Origin: Roseomonas sp. AR75
GTDB taxonomy: Bacteria; Pseudomonadota; Alphaproteobacteria; Acetobacterales; Acetobacteraceae
Reading direction: 5' to 3'
DNA length: 64,000 nt
Assembly: GCF_005222815.1 (NCBI RefSeq)
Contig: NZ_STGB01000002.1
Span: 744,001-808,000, forward strand
Below are positions 63,438 through 64,000 of the stretch, one piece after another. Under the pieces are notes generated by a model. That model saw nothing but the letters and a program-made list of their open reading frames with translations. It was not told the DNA's origin and ran no database searches. Position numbers and translations under genes: made by a program. Position 1 is the stretch's first letter. Each line of letters starts with the position of its first letter.

Positions 63438-64000
63438 ATGCCCGACACCAGGATTTCCGACCTGCCCGCCGCGACCGCGCTTGCCACCGCCGACCTCGTG
63501 CCGGTGGTGCAGGGCAGCGGCGCGGCGGCCGAGACGCGACGCGCCAGCTTCGCGCAGCTCACTGCCGGCGTCTTCACCGAACGCATGTTTCATGTGCGCG
63601 ACTACGGCGCGATCGGCAACGGCACCGCCGACGACGTCGCCGCCATCCAGGCCGCCATCGACGCCGCAGCCGCGGCGGGCGGCGGCATCGTGCGGCTCGG
63701 CCCGCGGCGCTACCGCCTGGCCGCGGCCGAGCTGGTGGTGAAGGAGAATGTCTGCCTTGAAGGACCGCTGTTCCCCGGCGGCCAGCGGCCTTCCGCCGAC
63801 TACCGCAGCATCCCCGGCTCCCTCCTGCTGGATTCCACGCGCACGGTGCGCGTGCTGCGCGGCGCGACGCTCCGCCGCGTCGCCGTGATCCGCGACGGGA
63901 TGGGCGCGCCGCCCACCACGATGCGCGCCGGCATCAACCTGCGCGCCGCCATGGCCGGCACCGCCATCACCATCGGCGACGCCTCCGGCACGCATCACGA
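63438..64000 (+). CDS. tail-spike/pectate-lyase-superfamily protein (5' part)
   Basis: The first 187 codons of a gene cut by the window end. The N-terminus ISDLPAATALATADLVPVVQ is the short repeat typical of phage tail-fibre and spike attachment regions. Around residue 57 the Pectate_lyase_3 start appears: VRDYGAIGNGTADDVAAIQ, then GGGIVRLGPRRYRL and the beta-helix onset. Such proteins depolymerise or bind surface polysaccharide. GAAGAGAGAGG lies upstream of the ATG. A prophage or tailocin origin is possible but no capsid, terminase or integrase gene is in view. Confidence 0.82.
   Translation, partial: MPDTRISDLPAATALATADLVPVVQGSGAAAETRRASFAQLTAGVFTERMFHVRDYGAIGNGTADDVAAIQAAIDAAAAAGGGIVRLGPRRYRLAAAELVVKENVCLEGPLFPGGQRPSADYRSIPGSLLLDSTRTVRVLRGATLRRVAVIRDGMGAPPTTMRAGINLRAAMAGTAITIGDASGTHH

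Overview
The window is about 70% G+C chromosomal DNA from an alphaproteobacterium. It is most likely a Roseomonas-like member of the Acetobacteraceae (Rhodospirillales). The group is inferred from a circularly permuted two-piece tmRNA gene, an SspB of the alphaproteobacterial type, the gene order mraZ-rsmH-ftsL-ftsI-mur-ftsW-murGCB-ddl-ftsQAZ-lpxC-bamD-recN-ligA, an rnpB gene directly in front of mraZ, and protein family content. The genus is a guess from overall resemblance. No plasmid, insertion sequence, CRISPR array, rRNA or tRNA gene was seen.

Left part (1-21.6 kb). A housekeeping and metabolic mosaic. thyX faces away from ssrA (tmRNA), which is followed by a block of palindromic repeats and then sspB, the adaptor that delivers ssrA-tagged proteins to ClpXP. 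Next come a class I Fe-S fumarase with a small zinc protein, an orphan oligopeptide-binding protein, a RidA/VOC pair, a decayed MFS transporter, an M20 peptidase behind a ClC channel, a DUF4332 protein, a second unrelated fumarase (fumC) overlapping a ribbon-helix-helix protein, an AsmA-like protein overlapping a 5-oxoprolinase, a TerB/DnaJ-type cochaperone, and an AmpD-like amidase overlapping a COG3575 nucleotidyltransferase.

Centre (21.6-47.5 kb). rnpB, then the division and cell wall cluster. From mraZ to ftsA nearly every stop codon overlaps or touches the next start, so the set is likely co-transcribed and translationally coupled. It covers peptidoglycan precursor synthesis (murE, murF, mraY, murD, murG, murC, murB, ddl), the divisome (ftsL, ftsI, ftsW, ftsQ, ftsA, ftsZ) and rsmH. 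After ftsZ and a strong hairpin come lpxC (lipid A), bamD (outer-membrane assembly), recN, a small acetyltransferase and ligA.

Right part (47.5-64 kb). Accessory metabolism and transport: an alpha/beta hydrolase, a LysE exporter, a metallo-beta-lactamase-fold lactonase with a 3-hydroxyisobutyrate-dehydrogenase-like reductase, a haloacetate-dehalogenase-like hydrolase whose stop overlaps that of an FHA-PP2C phosphatase, DinB, a double GNAT protein, two paralogous aspartate-type aminotransferases around another GNAT, a small lipoprotein, and a complete potF-A-H-I polyamine ABC operon. The window closes with two genes resembling phage tail or tail-spike proteins; the second runs off the end. The clearest finds are the permuted tmRNA, the palindromic repeat array next to it, the mraZ leader hairpins and the tail-spike-like cassette. 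None is convincingly a new biological system.
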